From: Ilyonectria destructans
Taxonomy: Eukaryota > Ascomycota > Sordariomycetes > Hypocreales > Nectriaceae
DNA: 64,000 nt
Direction: 5' to 3'
NCBI GenBank assembly: GCA_020740775.1
Contig: JAHEWK010000038.1
Span: 1-64,000, forward strand
In this document: one piece after another, positions 42,422 through 53,742 of the stretch
Position numbering within the stretch: position 1 is the first letter of the stretch
Layout of the letters: each line of letters starts with the position of its first letter
Position numbers and translations under genes: made by a program
Notes under the pieces: generated by a model
What the model was told of the DNA's origin: nothing
What the model saw: only the letters and a program-made list of their open reading frames with translations
Databases searched by the model: none

Positions 42422-43741
42422 ATGACCTCTCTGGCAAACGCCGAGACCTTGGTGGGGCCAAGCGGCCGCGTGACGACGCCGATGAGGCTCCGAAGCATGA
42501 AGCGAAAGCTCGAGGACACTGCGAAAGAACCGAACAAAAGCAGCCGATATGCCACGAGAGCAACAACGAGAGCGACAACGATTGAAGGAGAAGTCGGTCA
42601 TGCGACAGACCCAAGGAAGGGAAACAGTAGCAACAACAACGAGGGAAGGGCGATGCTCCAGAAGGCCTTGGAGTTATTGGGCGAATACCGCGCTGAGTTC
42701 CAAGGGCTAAGGGAAGCCATCAAGGAGCAGAACGGGATCATCAGCAACCAGCAAGAGGTAATTCGAGATTTGAAGGAAGCAGCTGAGGAACAGCAAAATA
42801 CGGCCCAAGAGTTGAGTCAACAATTGGAAGACACCAAGAAGCAGATGGGCGATGAGTTGAAGCTCATTCGCGAACAACTTGAAGCTATCACCGCGAGCGC
42901 GGCAGCTACCCCGCACATCTCTTTCGCTGACGTCATGCGATCGCCACCCTCGTCCCGACCTGGCGACATCCCATCTGGCAACATATCGCCCTCAAATCTC
43001 ACCGATGCATTTTATTGCACGGTCGACACCTCAAGGGTGGAAAAGGAAGAAGCTGAGCTAATTACAGCAAGTGCCATCCGGACTATCGTGGAGAGTGAGG
43101 TGCGTGCTGAGCAGGGCCAGTCTAGCTGGCGTTGCCAGGCTGTAACCAAGGACCGGAAGAGCCCGAACCGGATCAGGATCGTGTGCAGAGATGAAACTGA
43201 ACACAAAATGGTGAAACGACTGGTAGGAGCCAAGTTGGTACGAGGCGCCCGGGTGCTACGGGATGAGCTCTACCCCATTAAAGTGGATAACGTTAATCGC
43301 ATAGCAGTGCTGGATGAAGCGGGTAACATCCGTACGGGAGCTGCCGAGGCCTTTGGGAAAGAAAATGATACTCAGATTGCAAAGATAGTTTGGCTAAGCA
43401 AAAGAGACATCCCCAAAGCGTACGGTTCCATGGTTGTTTACCTTAGCAAGAGTTCAGACTCGAAAAGGCTCCTCTCGGAGGGTTTCTTCTATGCTGGAGG
43501 AGAATCTGGATACACCAGAGTATTCGAACGCCGGCCTCGCCCAAATCAGTGTTACAACTGCCAGCAAGTCGGCCACAAAGCCTTTCAATGTGGTAAAACC
43601 CAGGTTTGTGGAAAATGCGCAAAGGAAGGTCACCACCATAGCACATGCAATGAAACTATCTTCAAGTGTGTGCTCTGTGGGGGTCCCCACGAGTCGTTCA
43701 GCAGAAATTGCAAGAAGCTCTACCCTTCTCCGCATGAGTAG
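42422..43741 (+). CDS. LINE ORF1: gag-like protein with CCHC zinc knuckles
   Basis: 439 aa from ATG 42422. The N-terminal part is basic, followed by a coiled coil of about residues 80-155 ([20 protein letters not shown] and on to [11 protein letters not shown]). A central gag-like RNA-binding domain follows ([20 protein letters not shown]). Near the C-terminus are Cys-His boxes: [30 protein letters not shown] and [15 protein letters not shown]. The protein is expected to coat LINE RNA and chaperone target-primed reverse transcription. The stop TAG lies in ATGAGTAG, so it overlaps the ORF2 start by 8 nt. There are no stops or frame shifts. Confidence 0.93.
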   Translation: MTSLANAETLVGPSGRVTTPMRLRSMKRKLEDTAKEPNKSSRYATRATTRATTIEGEVGHATDPRKGNSSNNNEGRAMLQKALELLGEYRAEFQGLREAIKEQNGIISNQQEVIRDLKEAAEEQQNTAQELSQQLEDTKKQMGDELKLIREQLEAITASAAATPHISFADVMRSPPSSRPGDIPSGNISPSNLTDAFYCTVDTSRVEKEEAELITASAIRTIVESEVRAEQGQSSWRCQAVTKDRKSPNRIRIVCRDETEHKMVKRLVGAKLVRGARVLRDELYPIKVDNVNRIAVLDEAGNIRTGAAEAFGKENDTQIAKIVWLSKRDIPKAYGSMVVYLSKSSDSKRLLSEGFFYAGGESGYTRVFERRPRPNQCYNCQQVGHKAFQCGKTQVCGKCAKEGHHHSTCNETIFKCVLCGGPHESFSRNCKKLYPSPHE

Positions 43742-46700
43742 CACGCTTCGAATGATCCAGCTCAACGTACGAAAACGCGGCGAAGTTCATGAAAGTTTGA
43801 TGAACGACAAAGACATTCAGAACGCAGCAGTGCTAGCCATCCAGGAACCACAAGCGCGGAGGATTAAGGGTCGTCTTTTGACGACTCCAATGGGACACCA
43901 TAAGTGGATGAAGATGGTACCACCGACGTACAGAGAAGGCAGATGGGCGATCCGAAGCATGCTTTGGATCAGGAACGATTTGGATGCAGAGCAGGTGCCG
44001 ATTGAGTCCCCAGACATAACGGCGGCACTGATACGACTCCCGGAACGCTCAATATTGGTGTTCTCTGTCTATGTTCAAGGAATTGACGTTGAGGCGCTGA
44101 GGAAGGCGTGCGACAACCTACGTAAAACTATTGAAGATACGAGGCGAGACGCAGGAAGAGTGGTGGACGTGGTGATTGCGGGCGACTTCAACCGTCACGA
44201 TCAGCTCTGGGGAGGGGAGGATGTCTCGCCAGAAAGACAGGGCGAGGCAGACCAAATCATCGGTCTGATGAGTGAGTTTGCTCTCAGCAGCCTGCTCCAG
44301 AGAGGCACGAAGACTTGGCAAGGTGGAGAACATGAATCAACGATCGACCTGGTCCTCGCATCCGAGGACCTAGCGACCTCAGCTGTCACATGCGCGATAC
44401 ACGGTACAGAGCATGGCTCCGATCATCGTGCCATTGAGACGGAGTTCGACATTTCGCTTCCGGTGCCGAAGGCCAAGGAACGACTCCTACTCAAAAATGC
44501 ACCATGGAAGGAAATCAACGTCCGAATCGCCGCTGCACTAGAGACCACTCCGACGGGTGGTACCGTACAGCAGGAGACGGACAGGCTCATGTCAGTGGTG
44601 CTAGAGGCGGTTCGCGCTCTGACACCCAGAGCTAAGCCGTCGCCCTACGCAAAGCGCTGGTGGACCTCAGACCTCACGCAACTCCGGCGGATATACACGT
44701 ACTGGAGAAATCGCGCCAGAGCATCAAGGCGAGCAGGACAAACGTGTGAGGAGCTCGAAAACACAGCCAAAGGAGCAGCAAAGCAGTACCACGATGCCAT
44801 CAGACAGCAGAAAAAGACGCACTGGAACGAGTTCCTAGCCAATAACGACAACATTTGGACGGCAGCAAAGTATCTCAAGTCTGGAGATGACACAGCATTT
44901 GGCAAGGTGCCCCAGCTTGTAAGGGCTGATGGCACGCGCACAACCAACAATAGCGAACAGGCCGAAGAAATGCTAGCCACCTTCTTCCCCCCTCTACCGG
45001 AGCACATCGAGGAGGAAGGGGAGAGACCACAGCGCGGAGCTGCCATCACCATGCCAGACATCACCATGGAAGAGATAGAGCGGCAGCTCTTCGCGGCAAA
45101 GCCGTGGAAAGCACCCGGTGAAGACGGACTACCCGCTATGGTCTGGAAACAGGTTTGGTCAGTTGTTAAGCAACGAGTCTTATCGTTATTTCGGGCGTCG
45201 TTGGAAGAAGGAGTACTGCCTGACCAATGGAGGCGTGCCAACATTATTCCTCTCAAGAAACCAGACAAAGGAGACTATTCGATTGCGAGGGCATGGAGAC
45301 CTATATCGCTTCTGTCTACGCTGGGCAAAGTATTGGAGTCGGTCATTGCAGAAAGGATCTCACATGCCGTCGAGACATATGGACTGTTGCCAACAAACCA
45401 CTTCGGAGCCCGTAAACAGCGGTCTGCTGAGCAAGCGCTGATGCTGCTGCAAGAGCAAATCTACGCTGCCTGGCGAGGCCGACGAATCCTTAGCCTCGTG
45501 AGTTTCGACGTCAAGGGGGCATACAATGGAGTGTGCAAAGAGAGACTCGTCCAACGATTGAGAGCAAGGGGGATCCCAGAGGAGCTGCTTCACTGGATTG
45601 AGGCCTTTTGCTCGAATCGCACAGCGACCATTCGGGTCAATGGACAGGCATCGGAGGTGCGAAGCTTGCCACAAGCTGGTCTGCCGCAAGGGTCCCCTCT
45701 GTCTCCGATTCTGTTTCTATTCTTCAACGCAGACCTCGTGCAGCAGCGAATTGATTGTTACGGAGGAGCAATAGCCTTTGTGGACGACTTCACAGCGTGG
45801 GTCACAGGCCCGACAGCAGAGAGCAATCGCGACGGAATTGAAGCAATCATCGAGAATGCGCTGGACTGGGAGAGGAGGAGTGGCGCAACCTTTGAGGCGG
45901 AGAAGACGGCGATCATACACTTCACCCGAAAGGCGTATAAGTCTAACTCAGAGCCCTTTGCAATCAAGGAGCGGCTCGTCCGGCCCAAAACCCAAGTCAA
46001 GGTTCTCGGAATGATTATGGATTCCGGCTTGAAGTACAAAGAACACATTGCACGAGCAGCGACCAAGGGCTTGGAAGCGGCCATGGAGTTACAACGGCTC
46101 AGGGGTCTCACCCCAGCGACAGCAAGACAACTGTTTACAGCCATGGTTGCCCCAGTAGTAGATTACGCCTCGAACGTCTGGATGCACGCGTGCAAGTACA
46201 GAAGAGCCAGTCCCATCAACCGAGTCCAAAGGATTGGGGCACAAGCAATCGTGGGAACGTTTCTCACAGTGGCAACAAGCGTAGCAGAAGCTGAGGCACA
46301 TATCGCCAGCGCACAGGAACGTTTCTGGAGGCGGGCGATCAAGATGTGGACTAACCTCCACACCCTGCCAACAACCAACCCACTTCGTAACGCTACATCC
46401 CGCATCCGAAAGTTCAGAAGATATCACCGCTCGCCATTTTACGACATGGCAGTGGCACTCAATGAGATACCAGTGGAGGAACTAGAAACGGTCAACCCGT
46501 TCACATTGGCACCTTGGGCAGAACGGTTACAAACCATCGTTGCCGACAAGACAGAGACGACACAAGCAGATCTGGGCTGGGCAGTACGCATCGCAGTGAG
46601 CTGTTCAGCACGGAATGGAGTAGTAGGCGTCGGTGGGATCATCGAGATCCCTATATCGGTGCGAGGAGGACCGAGGCGTGAGCGATTTTCCTTCACGCTT

Positions 46701-47501
46701 GGCGTGAGAACAGAACAAAATCCGTTTTCTGGGGAATTGGCGGCGATGGCATATGCAGTCAGGCACTTACCTGACCTCAGGTACCGAAGCGTAGCACTGT
46801 TAACGAGCAACAAAGCTGCTGTGCTTACGCTGCGAAATCCTCGCCAGCAATCTGGTCAAGAGTATGTTGGATGTATATACGACTCCATTGAAGCATTAAA
46901 GGGTAACGGAAATGTGGTAACCGCCATATGGATACCCATCAGTGCTGAACATAAACTCTTGAAGACTGCTAAAGAAGAGGCGCGAGATGCAACCCGAGAT
47001 GGTGCTATCCCGGCCCTGAAGTTTCCTAGAATGAGATCAACAACCCTTAACTTGGCTCTAAGGAACCAGGGCACTAACCAACGCCTGCCAGACAACGTCG
47101 GAAGGTTTTCAAAGAGAGTCGATGCTGCGTTACCAGGTAAGCACACTCGACAACTATACGACGGCTTGTCATGGAGAGAGGCCAGCGTACTGGCACAGCT
47201 CAGGACAGGTATGGCCAGATTGAATGGATATCTCTTCCGGATTACAGCAGCAGCATCAGCACAATGCGCATGTGGACAAGCGACAGAGACAGTCGAGCAT
47301 TTCCTCTTCCGATGCAGAAAATGGATAGCACAGCGGGCTCAAATGTTGCAGTGCACCGAGACACAAAGAGGAAATCTCTCATTTTTCCTGGGAGGAAAGG
47401 CACCAGCAGACGACGCAAAATGGACGCCAAATATGCAAGCAGTCCACGCAACAATACGATTTGCAATAGCCACAGGTCGACTTGACAATACACAACGGTA
47501 A
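43734..47501 (+). CDS. LINE ORF2: endonuclease, reverse transcriptase, RNase H-like
   Basis: The start is set at ATG 43734 ([18 protein letters not shown]), giving 1255 aa; the frame is open for 300 nt further upstream, inside ORF1. The order is: APE-type endonuclease ([40 protein letters not shown]), reverse transcriptase ([46 protein letters not shown], active site AFVDDFTAW), an RNase H-like region ([23 protein letters not shown], lacking some usual acidic residues), and a final Cys-His motif ([17 protein letters not shown]). The protein nicks target DNA and copies the LINE RNA there. No defect is visible. A decayed homologue of its 3' end lies at 5663-6200. Confidence 0.94.
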   Translation: MSSTLRMIQLNVRKRGEVHESLMNDKDIQNAAVLAIQEPQARRIKGRLLTTPMGHHKWMKMVPPTYREGRWAIRSMLWIRNDLDAEQVPIESPDITAALIRLPERSILVFSVYVQGIDVEALRKACDNLRKTIEDTRRDAGRVVDVVIAGDFNRHDQLWGGEDVSPERQGEADQIIGLMSEFALSSLLQRGTKTWQGGEHESTIDLVLASEDLATSAVTCAIHGTEHGSDHRAIETEFDISLPVPKAKERLLLKNAPWKEINVRIAAALETTPTGGTVQQETDRLMSVVLEAVRALTPRAKPSPYAKRWWTSDLTQLRRIYTYWRNRARASRRAGQTCEELENTAKGAAKQYHDAIRQQKKTHWNEFLANNDNIWTAAKYLKSGDDTAFGKVPQLVRADGTRTTNNSEQAEEMLATFFPPLPEHIEEEGERPQRGAAITMPDITMEEIERQLFAAKPWKAPGEDGLPAMVWKQVWSVVKQRVLSLFRASLEEGVLPDQWRRANIIPLKKPDKGDYSIARAWRPISLLSTLGKVLESVIAERISHAVETYGLLPTNHFGARKQRSAEQALMLLQEQIYAAWRGRRILSLVSFDVKGAYNGVCKERLVQRLRARGIPEELLHWIEAFCSNRTATIRVNGQASEVRSLPQAGLPQGSPLSPILFLFFNADLVQQRIDCYGGAIAFVDDFTAWVTGPTAESNRDGIEAIIENALDWERRSGATFEAEKTAIIHFTRKAYKSNSEPFAIKERLVRPKTQVKVLGMIMDSGLKYKEHIARAATKGLEAAMELQRLRGLTPATARQLFTAMVAPVVDYASNVWMHACKYRRASPINRVQRIGAQAIVGTFLTVATSVAEAEAHIASAQERFWRRAIKMWTNLHTLPTTNPLRNATSRIRKFRRYHRSPFYDMAVALNEIPVEELETVNPFTLAPWAERLQTIVADKTETTQADLGWAVRIAVSCSARNGVVGVGGIIEIPISVRGGPRRERFSFTLGVRTEQNPFSGELAAMAYAVRHLPDLRYRSVALLTSNKAAVLTLRNPRQQSGQEYVGCIYDSIEALKGNGNVVTAIWIPISAEHKLLKTAKEEARDATRDGAIPALKFPRMRSTTLNLALRNQGTNQRLPDNVGRFSKRVDAALPGKHTRQLYDGLSWREASVLAQLRTGMARLNGYLFRITAAASAQCACGQATETVEHFLFRCRKWIAQRAQMLQCTETQRGNLSFFLGGKAPADDAKWTPNMQAVHATIRFAIATGRLDNTQR

Positions 47502-47817
47502 AACCAGATGGCAAAATCCCCTACTTACTTTCTTACTAACCTACCCTACACCCCTCCATCAAAAACCTCGTGCCATGGACAGCAGGCACCGCTTCAGCCG
47601 CCGTAGATAGGACTCTGAACACTTGGAGAATAGCCTTCAAGTTTGCTTGCTAATAATATATACCCCACGAGACCCGCGGAAAGATTGAAAAGGAAGAAGC
47701 AAAAGCAGAAATTGGACGATGTATGGGTTTTTACGAGATTATGACAAAGCTTGGGAAACGGAAATGTACAATAGCAACTAGTGCCCTATTGGTTATAAGC
47801 CACCGGGCGTAATAAAT

Positions 47818-47838
47818 TGTGTGTGTGTGTGTGTGTGT
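47818..47838. repeat. (TG)n microsatellite, possible LINE 3' tail
   Basis: About ten TG units followed by TAG. It lies ~315 bp after the ORF2 stop, a plausible place for the LINE 3' end. Confidence 0.8.
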
Positions 47839-48140
47839 AGTGGATTATTACGTAAGCTGAGCGCGGCAGAGTAGATGTAATAGAGATGGGCCACTTATGT
47901 GGTCTACGTGGATATGCAGTGTAGTTGGTTCGAGCCTTGTCTGCAGCCACTGCATTGGTTGGGACAGGAAAAGAGCGCCTAACGAGCCCTACTTGTTTAG
48001 CGCTGCGAATAACCTTGACTTCGGGGAAGTCCCCATCAATCTACCTGATCTAACGATGTTGAGGAAATGCTTATTGCTGGGGTTCATGTACACGTGAAAG
48101 TCTTACAGGTACGTGGTGCTTAGTATAATGCCGCACCTAG
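47839..48140. other. no gene recognised
   Basis: Unassigned DNA between the LINE 3' end and a Helitron terminal repeat. Confidence 0.45.
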
Positions 48141-48371
48141 GTTGATTGGGCCTGTCAGGAGGCGGTAGGTGGACCCCTGCGATTACTGGTCAACTCCCTT
48201 ACTACAGGTTTGAAGTGGTTTTAGCAGCTGGTTACCGCCGCAGTCGAAAGAGGGATCTAGAGGCCCCCCCCAGGAGAGTTTAATAGCAGGCATACGGTAT
48301 TTACCCTTCGGGCTGGATATTCAGCCGTTAAGTCTCTTGCGTTGGCACTTAACGGGTGTTCGAAGTATTTT
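48141..48371 (+). repeat. Helitron 3'-terminal repeat, copy 2
   Basis: Aligns along about 231 bp with the Helitron 3' end at 35690-35458: GTTGATTGGGCC, CAACTCCCTTACT, AACAGCTGGTTACCGCCGC, and the same last bases GTGTTCGAAGTATTTT. Both hairpin arms are intact (48325-48333 and 48347-48355), while the loop has changed. No helicase sequence is attached, so it is a non-autonomous or solo end. Confidence 0.78.
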
Positions 48372-49163
48372 AGGCGAAGGAAATGATATGACGTCTGATG
48401 ACCTCGGACAGCCGAGACGCTCCGGATGCTTCGGGGTCTTTATCTAGCTATTGACCTCAATGAAAGAAAGGCTACGCCTGTGGCGAGGCCGATGACGAGG
48501 CAGGCGTCGAGGCAGGTGGCAATGGACACGGATGATGATACTGTAGAAGGAAAGCCTCACTGCCGCAATAGCCGTTGAAATCCGATATCCCGATATGTGA
48601 CACCACGCACTTCCATGGCCTGGGGGCTGATGCATTGTCTACCGGTACTAAGCAGGGCTTATTCGTGCAAAAAAAGGTTTCAAAAAACTCTAAACAGATG
48701 CCAGAAAACAGGATCCGTCTTTTCATTTCGGCACTTCGGGAATCGAATTCTGGTCAAATTACGTGGGGCTGTTAATATTAATCGTATGAACCTAACGCTT
48801 GCTAAGCCCAACCTCGTCTCGAAAGCCCCACAAGCCCCACACCGAGTCGAGTACCGACCCGGTGGACAGAACACCTTTGGCCCTTCTGTTGGTTATTTCC
48901 TTCTTCCTAGCTAAAGAGGATACGTTCTGTTGCCCCTCTATTTGAGGGTATTCCCAGTTTGGACAGTAAATGCAAATCTTCATCGGCTATGCTGCTTTGG
49001 GAGAGAAGACAATGCAAAGAAATGGCAACAAAGTTCATTGGGAGGCGGAAGCGAAAAACCAAGGCATATGTTGGTTCCGAAAGGCCAAGTGGATTATGAC
49101 GATGAAGCATGAGAATGCTAAGCCACCATGATCAATAGTGATAACCCCTCCCCATCTTGGATG
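48372..49163. other. no gene recognised; promoter region at its end
   Basis: Short ORFs only, none with motifs. The final few hundred bases serve as promoter of the gene starting at 49309. Confidence 0.5.
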
Positions 49164-49170
49164 TATAAAT
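49164..49170 (+). promoter_or_regulatory. TATA box
   Basis: TATAAAT 139-145 bp upstream of ATG 49309, followed by a CT/CA-rich stretch near 49195-49230 suited to transcription start, and CACCATG as start context. Confidence 0.5.
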
Positions 49171-49308
49171 ATGTGCCAAGCCTCCCAACAGTGAGCATCT
49201 CACAACAGCATCGCCATTCTCACAACCAGTCTGGCAAACACGTTGTATCCTCAATCGGTTAAACTGAGTCTTACTCTCCACCGCTCCCTCGATCATCCTT
49301 TGTTCACC

Positions 49309-50019
49309 ATGTACTCCCAAAAGATTGTCCTGGCTCTCATGCCTCTCCTCTCCGTCGCCCGCGCCGACCTGGTCCTCCAAGGCGCCGACGTGCCCCCCGA
49401 CTGCAAGGCCATCTGCGGGCCCATCATCGCCCTAGCTCATGCTTGCGAGTTCGGGCCGCTCAGCGACGGTGGCCGTCTCGAGACTGAGTGCGTCTGCACA
49501 CGCCCTGTTTGGGACGTGAGCCGCATCACCGCCTTGTGCGCGGATTGTCTACGCCAGCATGATAGCGACGAGGACGGCTTCAGTGGTAAGTGGTTATTCT
49601 GTTCAGTTGATAATGACTGTCAGACGGTAATACTAACAAGAGCAGACGCCAGCGACATCATGAAGACCTGCGGCTTCTCCAGCACAAGCTACGAACCTGC
49701 CGACGCCACCGCCGCATCCGGCATTACCGTCTCTACCACCTCCGGCGTGGCCATTGCCACAGCCGCCACCAACGCGGCTACCGCCACTGGATCTGGGAAG
49801 CAAGTTACCCCTACGGCGGCTGCAATGACTTCTGACAGTTCAGCTTCTAACAGCGATGATAGCGGTAGCAACACAACCGGCAAGGTTAGCGACAATGCTG
49901 CAACTGCGACGGCGACTCTTCGGCCCGTCGAAGTGAGTGGCGCCAATGCTTTCGGGCCCCTTAAGGCGGCTGGAGCGGCTGCAGTGGCTGTTTTCGGTGC
50001 CATTATGACACTCGCTTAG
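49309..50019 (+). CDS. GPI-anchored Cys-rich surface protein
   Basis: Exons 49309-49585 and 49646-50019. The 60-nt intron has GTAAGT, a perfect TACTAAC branch and CAG; because it is a multiple of three without stops, the unspliced frame is also open. The spliced product is 216 aa. Residues 1-20 are a signal peptide (MYSQKIVLALMPLLSVARA). A Cys-rich domain follows (DCKAICGPIIALAHACEF, ECVCTRPVWDVSRI, LCADCLRQ, MKTCGF), CFEM-like in style but not a textbook CFEM. A long Ser/Thr/Ala-rich stalk leads to a GPI-type tail (SGANAFGPLKAAGAAAVAVF). It is expected on the outer plasma membrane or cell wall. The function is unknown. Confidence 0.87.
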   Translation: MYSQKIVLALMPLLSVARADLVLQGADVPPDCKAICGPIIALAHACEFGPLSDGGRLETECVCTRPVWDVSRITALCADCLRQHDSDEDGFSGKWLFCSVDNDCQTVILTRADASDIMKTCGFSSTSYEPADATAASGITVSTTSGVAIATAATNAATATGSGKQVTPTAAAMTSDSSASNSDDSGSNTTGKVSDNAATATATLRPVEVSGANAFGPLKAAGAAAVAVFGAIMTLA

Positions 50020-51013
50020 TACTCTTATTCAACGAGTTGGTGGTGTCAGCGTGGTTATATACATTATATTATCCTGTTTAGTTCTCCCGTTGGAGGATGG
50101 AAAGGGAGAGGCGTTATAGATAGAGAGGTAATAGAATGGCGTAGTTGTTTTGCTTTTTGTTTGAAGGATGGATAGTAGTGTTCGATAGTTCATAGACTGA
50201 CATAGCTCGATAAATAACAAGCTTCACCTTGTTAGCCCATAGCTATATGAACGCTGATGTATTATCCAATAAATCCACGGCAATATTATACCCATCGTGA
50301 ACACCTTTCCCTTCTCTGAGGTTCCTCCTACCCAAGATCGACATAATTTGCAGAGCTCTCCTAACTTTATTATGGGAGAAGAGTGTGGTTAGTTATCCAA
50401 ATATCCAAACAGATCCCAATCAAATCAAATAGAGGCTCAATTTAATTTGATTTAGTTGTTTGCAAGCCTGGGTGGACTCGAATAATTCTCATCGGATCAC
50501 TAGGGAAAGACTTATTCTCAAGACTCGCTGGGGACAAGGCATGTCTTGGGTCGGGTCGCGTCACCCCGTGGGCCGTATTGTACCATTGCTCTTTCGGGAC
50601 TAATCTGGAGTAGTGAAACGTTTCTGAGGAGCACCACCGTTACTCAAGCAAAAAATGGAGACACCAAGATTTCTCTGTGCTATAGATGTCGTCAGTCATG
50701 ACCTACTCCAAGAGGACAAAAAAGCTGCCCACTTGTCACCATTATCTTTATCTCTTCTGTCTTCCTTGGCAGAGACCTATCGTCTTCATCCAGAGCTTCT
50801 AGAGGCAAAGGACAATGACAAAGCGCTTTAATTGACTGAAGGAGCAAAAAAAGCTTTGTGGGAGCTTGATGTTGATGAACTTGATGTAACCTAGATATTG
50901 AATAATTTGCAGAATCAATGGTTGACGGAGTTGAAGCTATTGAGGCAGAAGGTTGGTATACAAAATTACGAACTAGATATTTAAAGCATCCATATCAAAG
51001 GTCAGATCAGGAG
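50020..51013. other. no gene recognised
   Basis: AT-rich intergenic DNA. The stretch 50640-51000 has a coding-like texture, but every frame is broken and no family could be recognised. Confidence 0.45.
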
Positions 51014-51018
51014 GGTGG

Positions 51019-51186
51019 TGTGAAGGAACGATCATGTGACTCTCATACTTTATGAATAGTCCCACCTTATGAATATTGTGTAAATAGCTTAAGTTAGAGC
51101 TTTCCTTAGGAACCTCTTTCTCTCCTTGTAAACAATCATTTTACCCAAGTCGCACCCGGCCTCTTTCGTGCTCTTGTACCGTCACA
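51019..51186. repeat. solo LTR with perfect 5-bp TSD GGTGG
   Basis: Begins TGTGAAGGAACG and ends TACCGTCACA. GGTGG flanks it at 51014-51018 and 51187-51191. Its end resembles that of the LTR at 24203-24600 (ACCGTCACA), but the bodies differ. Confidence 0.75.
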
Positions 51187-51191
51187 GGTGG

Positions 51192-52139
51192 CGCGGTTCA
51201 AATACCTGACAGGGTATATGCTGTTCCTCTGTGGAGGGCCAGGCACAAACGGCGTGGCGACCAGCGCGGTGGCCATAGCGGCTCCGGAAGCTGTTGGGGA
51301 GGGCGGCCGGATCTCTCGGATGCCCTGTTAAGGGGAATACGCAATGCAGTAGCATAGGTGTGGCCAGTAGCAGTAGGTTCCAAGGGAAAAGAAATTAAGG
51401 GGAAAGTGTTGATTCGGCAAAAGAGAGCGGCAAGAGGGCAGTCATGCAGTGAACCCCTGCCTAGAGTAGAGAGGGGAGACACCGCCCAGCTTTATCCCGA
51501 GCGACTTTAATCTTGGCATCTCCAGAGTGCTTCGGCAGTACTTACGGGGAACAAAATCAGCCGGTTAAGGCTTATCTCCAACTAGGTCGTTTAGGCGAGG
51601 ATGTGTCAATCGCCTTAACAAGGTCCCAGACGCGCGTGGACGAGGCGCAATGGTGGCTTGGCTTGATATGGTACCATCAATAACCGGTAACTAACCAATA
51701 TTAGTTAGAATATCTTGCTTGGGTCAGATTGTATCAGGGCATTGTTGAGAAAGCGCAGCTGAGAGGCGACGCACTTCAACTCCAAATTAAGTTAATGAGG
51801 TCGTTTCTCTGCCCAGTATCCCTGTCGGAATGTGAAGCTTAAGGCGAGTCAGCCTGTTAGTGCAATCTTCATCCAGTCAGGGTAAAGTAAAATAGAGTGG
51901 TGCCTGGATGGGCTCCCGGCAGTGCCGGACAATCTAGTCGGCCAGTCCGAGGGCGAGTATTAATCTGCATGAAAGCCCTTATTAAGCCCCTTACCTTCGT
52001 GTTTATAGAATTGGTTCCGTTTTCCGATGCCATTCTCTTGTCCAAGCCTCCCATTTAAGCATTCGGCCTCGCGAAGCTCGCGTTCCGGCCTGTCACAGCA
52101 TATCAGTGCCTACCCGTGAGAGGGAATGGTTGATCCATC
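51192..52139. other. no gene recognised
   Basis: No ORF with recognisable similarity. The last ~100 bp is the likely leader of the next gene. Confidence 0.45.
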
Positions 52140-53075
52140 ATGAGTCAACAACCGCCTCTACAATACCAGCAACATCATCAACTACCTTATCAGCCGCCGT
52201 ACCACAATCTACAATCTCAGTATCAACACCCACAATATGCATCTCAATTCCAACTACCGCAATACCAGGTCCAATCTCAACTAGAGCATAGCCCATCACC
52301 GAAGAAAATACCATCTCCTCAGACTGGTCACTCCTCCAACATGATAGGGCCTACGAAAACCAGTCTACGAATCGCCTCGATAGTCTTCTGCCTTGCCCTG
52401 TTTGTCTGTTGTATCCCTCCCCTAACCGCGAGTACTCCTCAAACTACCTGGCTTATGGTACATTATGGTCCAGTGGTACGTTGGCCTTGATCATATCTTC
52501 GAAGCCTGCTGACCAATCACGGGTCGGTATAACATTCATCTGGAACTTGTTTGAAGCTATTTCCACTCGCAAGCGTCGGGCCGCTAGTAGCATTCATCCG
52601 TACGTTTGCATTGGATGCGATCTACTTATTTGGGTCGGTTTCTTGATCGTTACCATACTGCAGTCAAGCAACTACCATCCTTTTAAGTCGTGGACATTAG
52701 CTAGAGACTCCGGCCGTGCAGCAATGGCCTTTAGCATCATGCTCTTGTAAGCGATAACTTGTTAACCCGTCGACGGTGATCGTAGTTAAAATTTCCAGCT
52801 TCGTCCACTTTGCATTAGTTGGCATCACCTGCCACGACGCCATTAAGAAAAATAGGCAAAATCGAGCCACCGATTCTAAGGAGACACCCAGCGATATGGG
52901 AACCTACTCTCAACCCGATGTCCCCGAGAACAACACACCTCGGCCGCAGTCTGAAGCATCGCAACAACTGCAATATGCCGAACTCGAAGATCAGTCAGGT
53001 GCTGCAGAATTGGCAGTGACACCAGCTCCAGCGGAGATGCCTGCCAACGCTCTTTCCAAAGTGACGGAGATGTAA
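52140..53075 (+). pseudogene. four-helix (MARVEL-like) membrane protein with a frame break
   Basis: From ATG 52140 comes a Gln/Pro/Tyr-rich N-terminus (MSQQPPLQYQQHHQLPYQPP), then a first helix (SLRIASIVFCLALFVCC). The frame must shift between about 52395 and 52425 to reach YSSNYLAYGTLWSSGTLALI, the second helix, and LLIWVGFLIVTILQSS, the third. An intron at 52747-52798 (GTAAGC...CAG) then joins SIMLF to FVHFALVGITCHD, the fourth helix, followed by a polar tail ending KVTEM at 53075. The layout is like small fungal MARVEL-type membrane proteins. The early shift is either a real frameshift or an intron too short to be confident of. Function unknown. Confidence 0.6.
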
Positions 53076-53201
53076 AAATACTACGTCACCCCATGCACAT
53101 TGGAGCGGCGATGGGGTGCATGGGGTAGCCTCAGCCGAAGGCTGTGTGTCCGCGGGCCGGGAAGCTATTACTACTACTGCATTATCTACGTACTGATCCA
53201 C

Positions 53202-53733
53202 GAGTACGCTTCGGCGTCCCGTGTAGAAACTTAGGCTCCCCGTGTAACTAACTAGATAAGGACTAACGCAGCGCTAAAAACGCCATACGACGACAGGTAC
53301 AGCATTTAAGCCGTAAATATCACCAGTCTAGATGTATCTTTGTCCTTTCCTATTCTGGCATTCTGCCATGTCGTAAGTATCTTACCTACCTACGCGCGCA
53401 CTGTAATTCAGCTACAGGCAGCGACCTTCTAGCACAGCGACCGGGACCTTCTAGTACAGCAACTGGAACCTTCCAGCGCAGCAATCAGGACCTTCCAGCG
53501 CAGCAATTGAGACTATTTAGCACAGCGACCTTCTAGTATAGCAACCTTCTAAGTAGCAGAAGCCTCTGGCTGCAGTAGCCTGAATAAGGTAGGTCTCTAT
53601 AAGAGTGCTGGTACTTGTTATTTTCCGCAATATCTCTATTGAGTAGGCGGTCAATTGATAAGATAAGACCATTCCTATTGTGGTTAGACACACGGGGTGC
53701 CTAAGTTTTCGCACGGGACGCCGAAGCGTACTC
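53202..53733. mobile_element. Mutator-like MITE, 532 bp, 9-bp TSD CTGATCCAC
   Basis: The ends GAGTACGCTTCGGCGTCCCG and its reverse complement are perfect at the tips, and inverted identity extends about 48 bp with few mismatches. The 9-mer CTGATCCAC flanks both sides (53193-53201 and 53734-53742). Long inverted ends with a 9-bp duplication are the signature of Mutator-like elements. The interior has no transposase and holds a ~22-bp minisatellite. Confidence 0.88.
53418..53555. repeat. degenerate ~22-bp minisatellite
   Basis: About six to seven units of the form CAGCRACYRGRACCTTCYAG with 16- and 22-bp length variants, inside the Mutator-like MITE. Confidence 0.75.
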
Positions 53734-53742
53734 CTGATCCAC

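Larger units (their letters stand above)
42325..47838 (+). mobile_element. Tad-like LINE (non-LTR retrotransposon), both ORFs open
   Basis: Two overlapping ORFs encode a gag-like zinc-knuckle protein and an endonuclease-reverse transcriptase-RNase H protein, the layout of the fungal Tad/I group. The short 5' leader begins right next to the hAT end at 42324. The 3' UTR extends past 47501; a (TG)n run at 47818-47838 may mark the end. No target-site duplication was identified, so both limits are approximate. Confidence 0.9.

Noticed and set aside
45360..46427. Several 80-128 aa minus-strand ORFs in the LINE
   Set aside because: All are antisense to the intact ORF2, which has complete domain order.
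51187..51215. Primer-binding-site-like TGGCGCGGTTCAAAT after the 51.0-kb LTR, suggesting a full retroelement
   Set aside because: The GGTGG directly after the LTR is an exact copy of the left flank, which explains the position as a TSD; no gag or pol follows.
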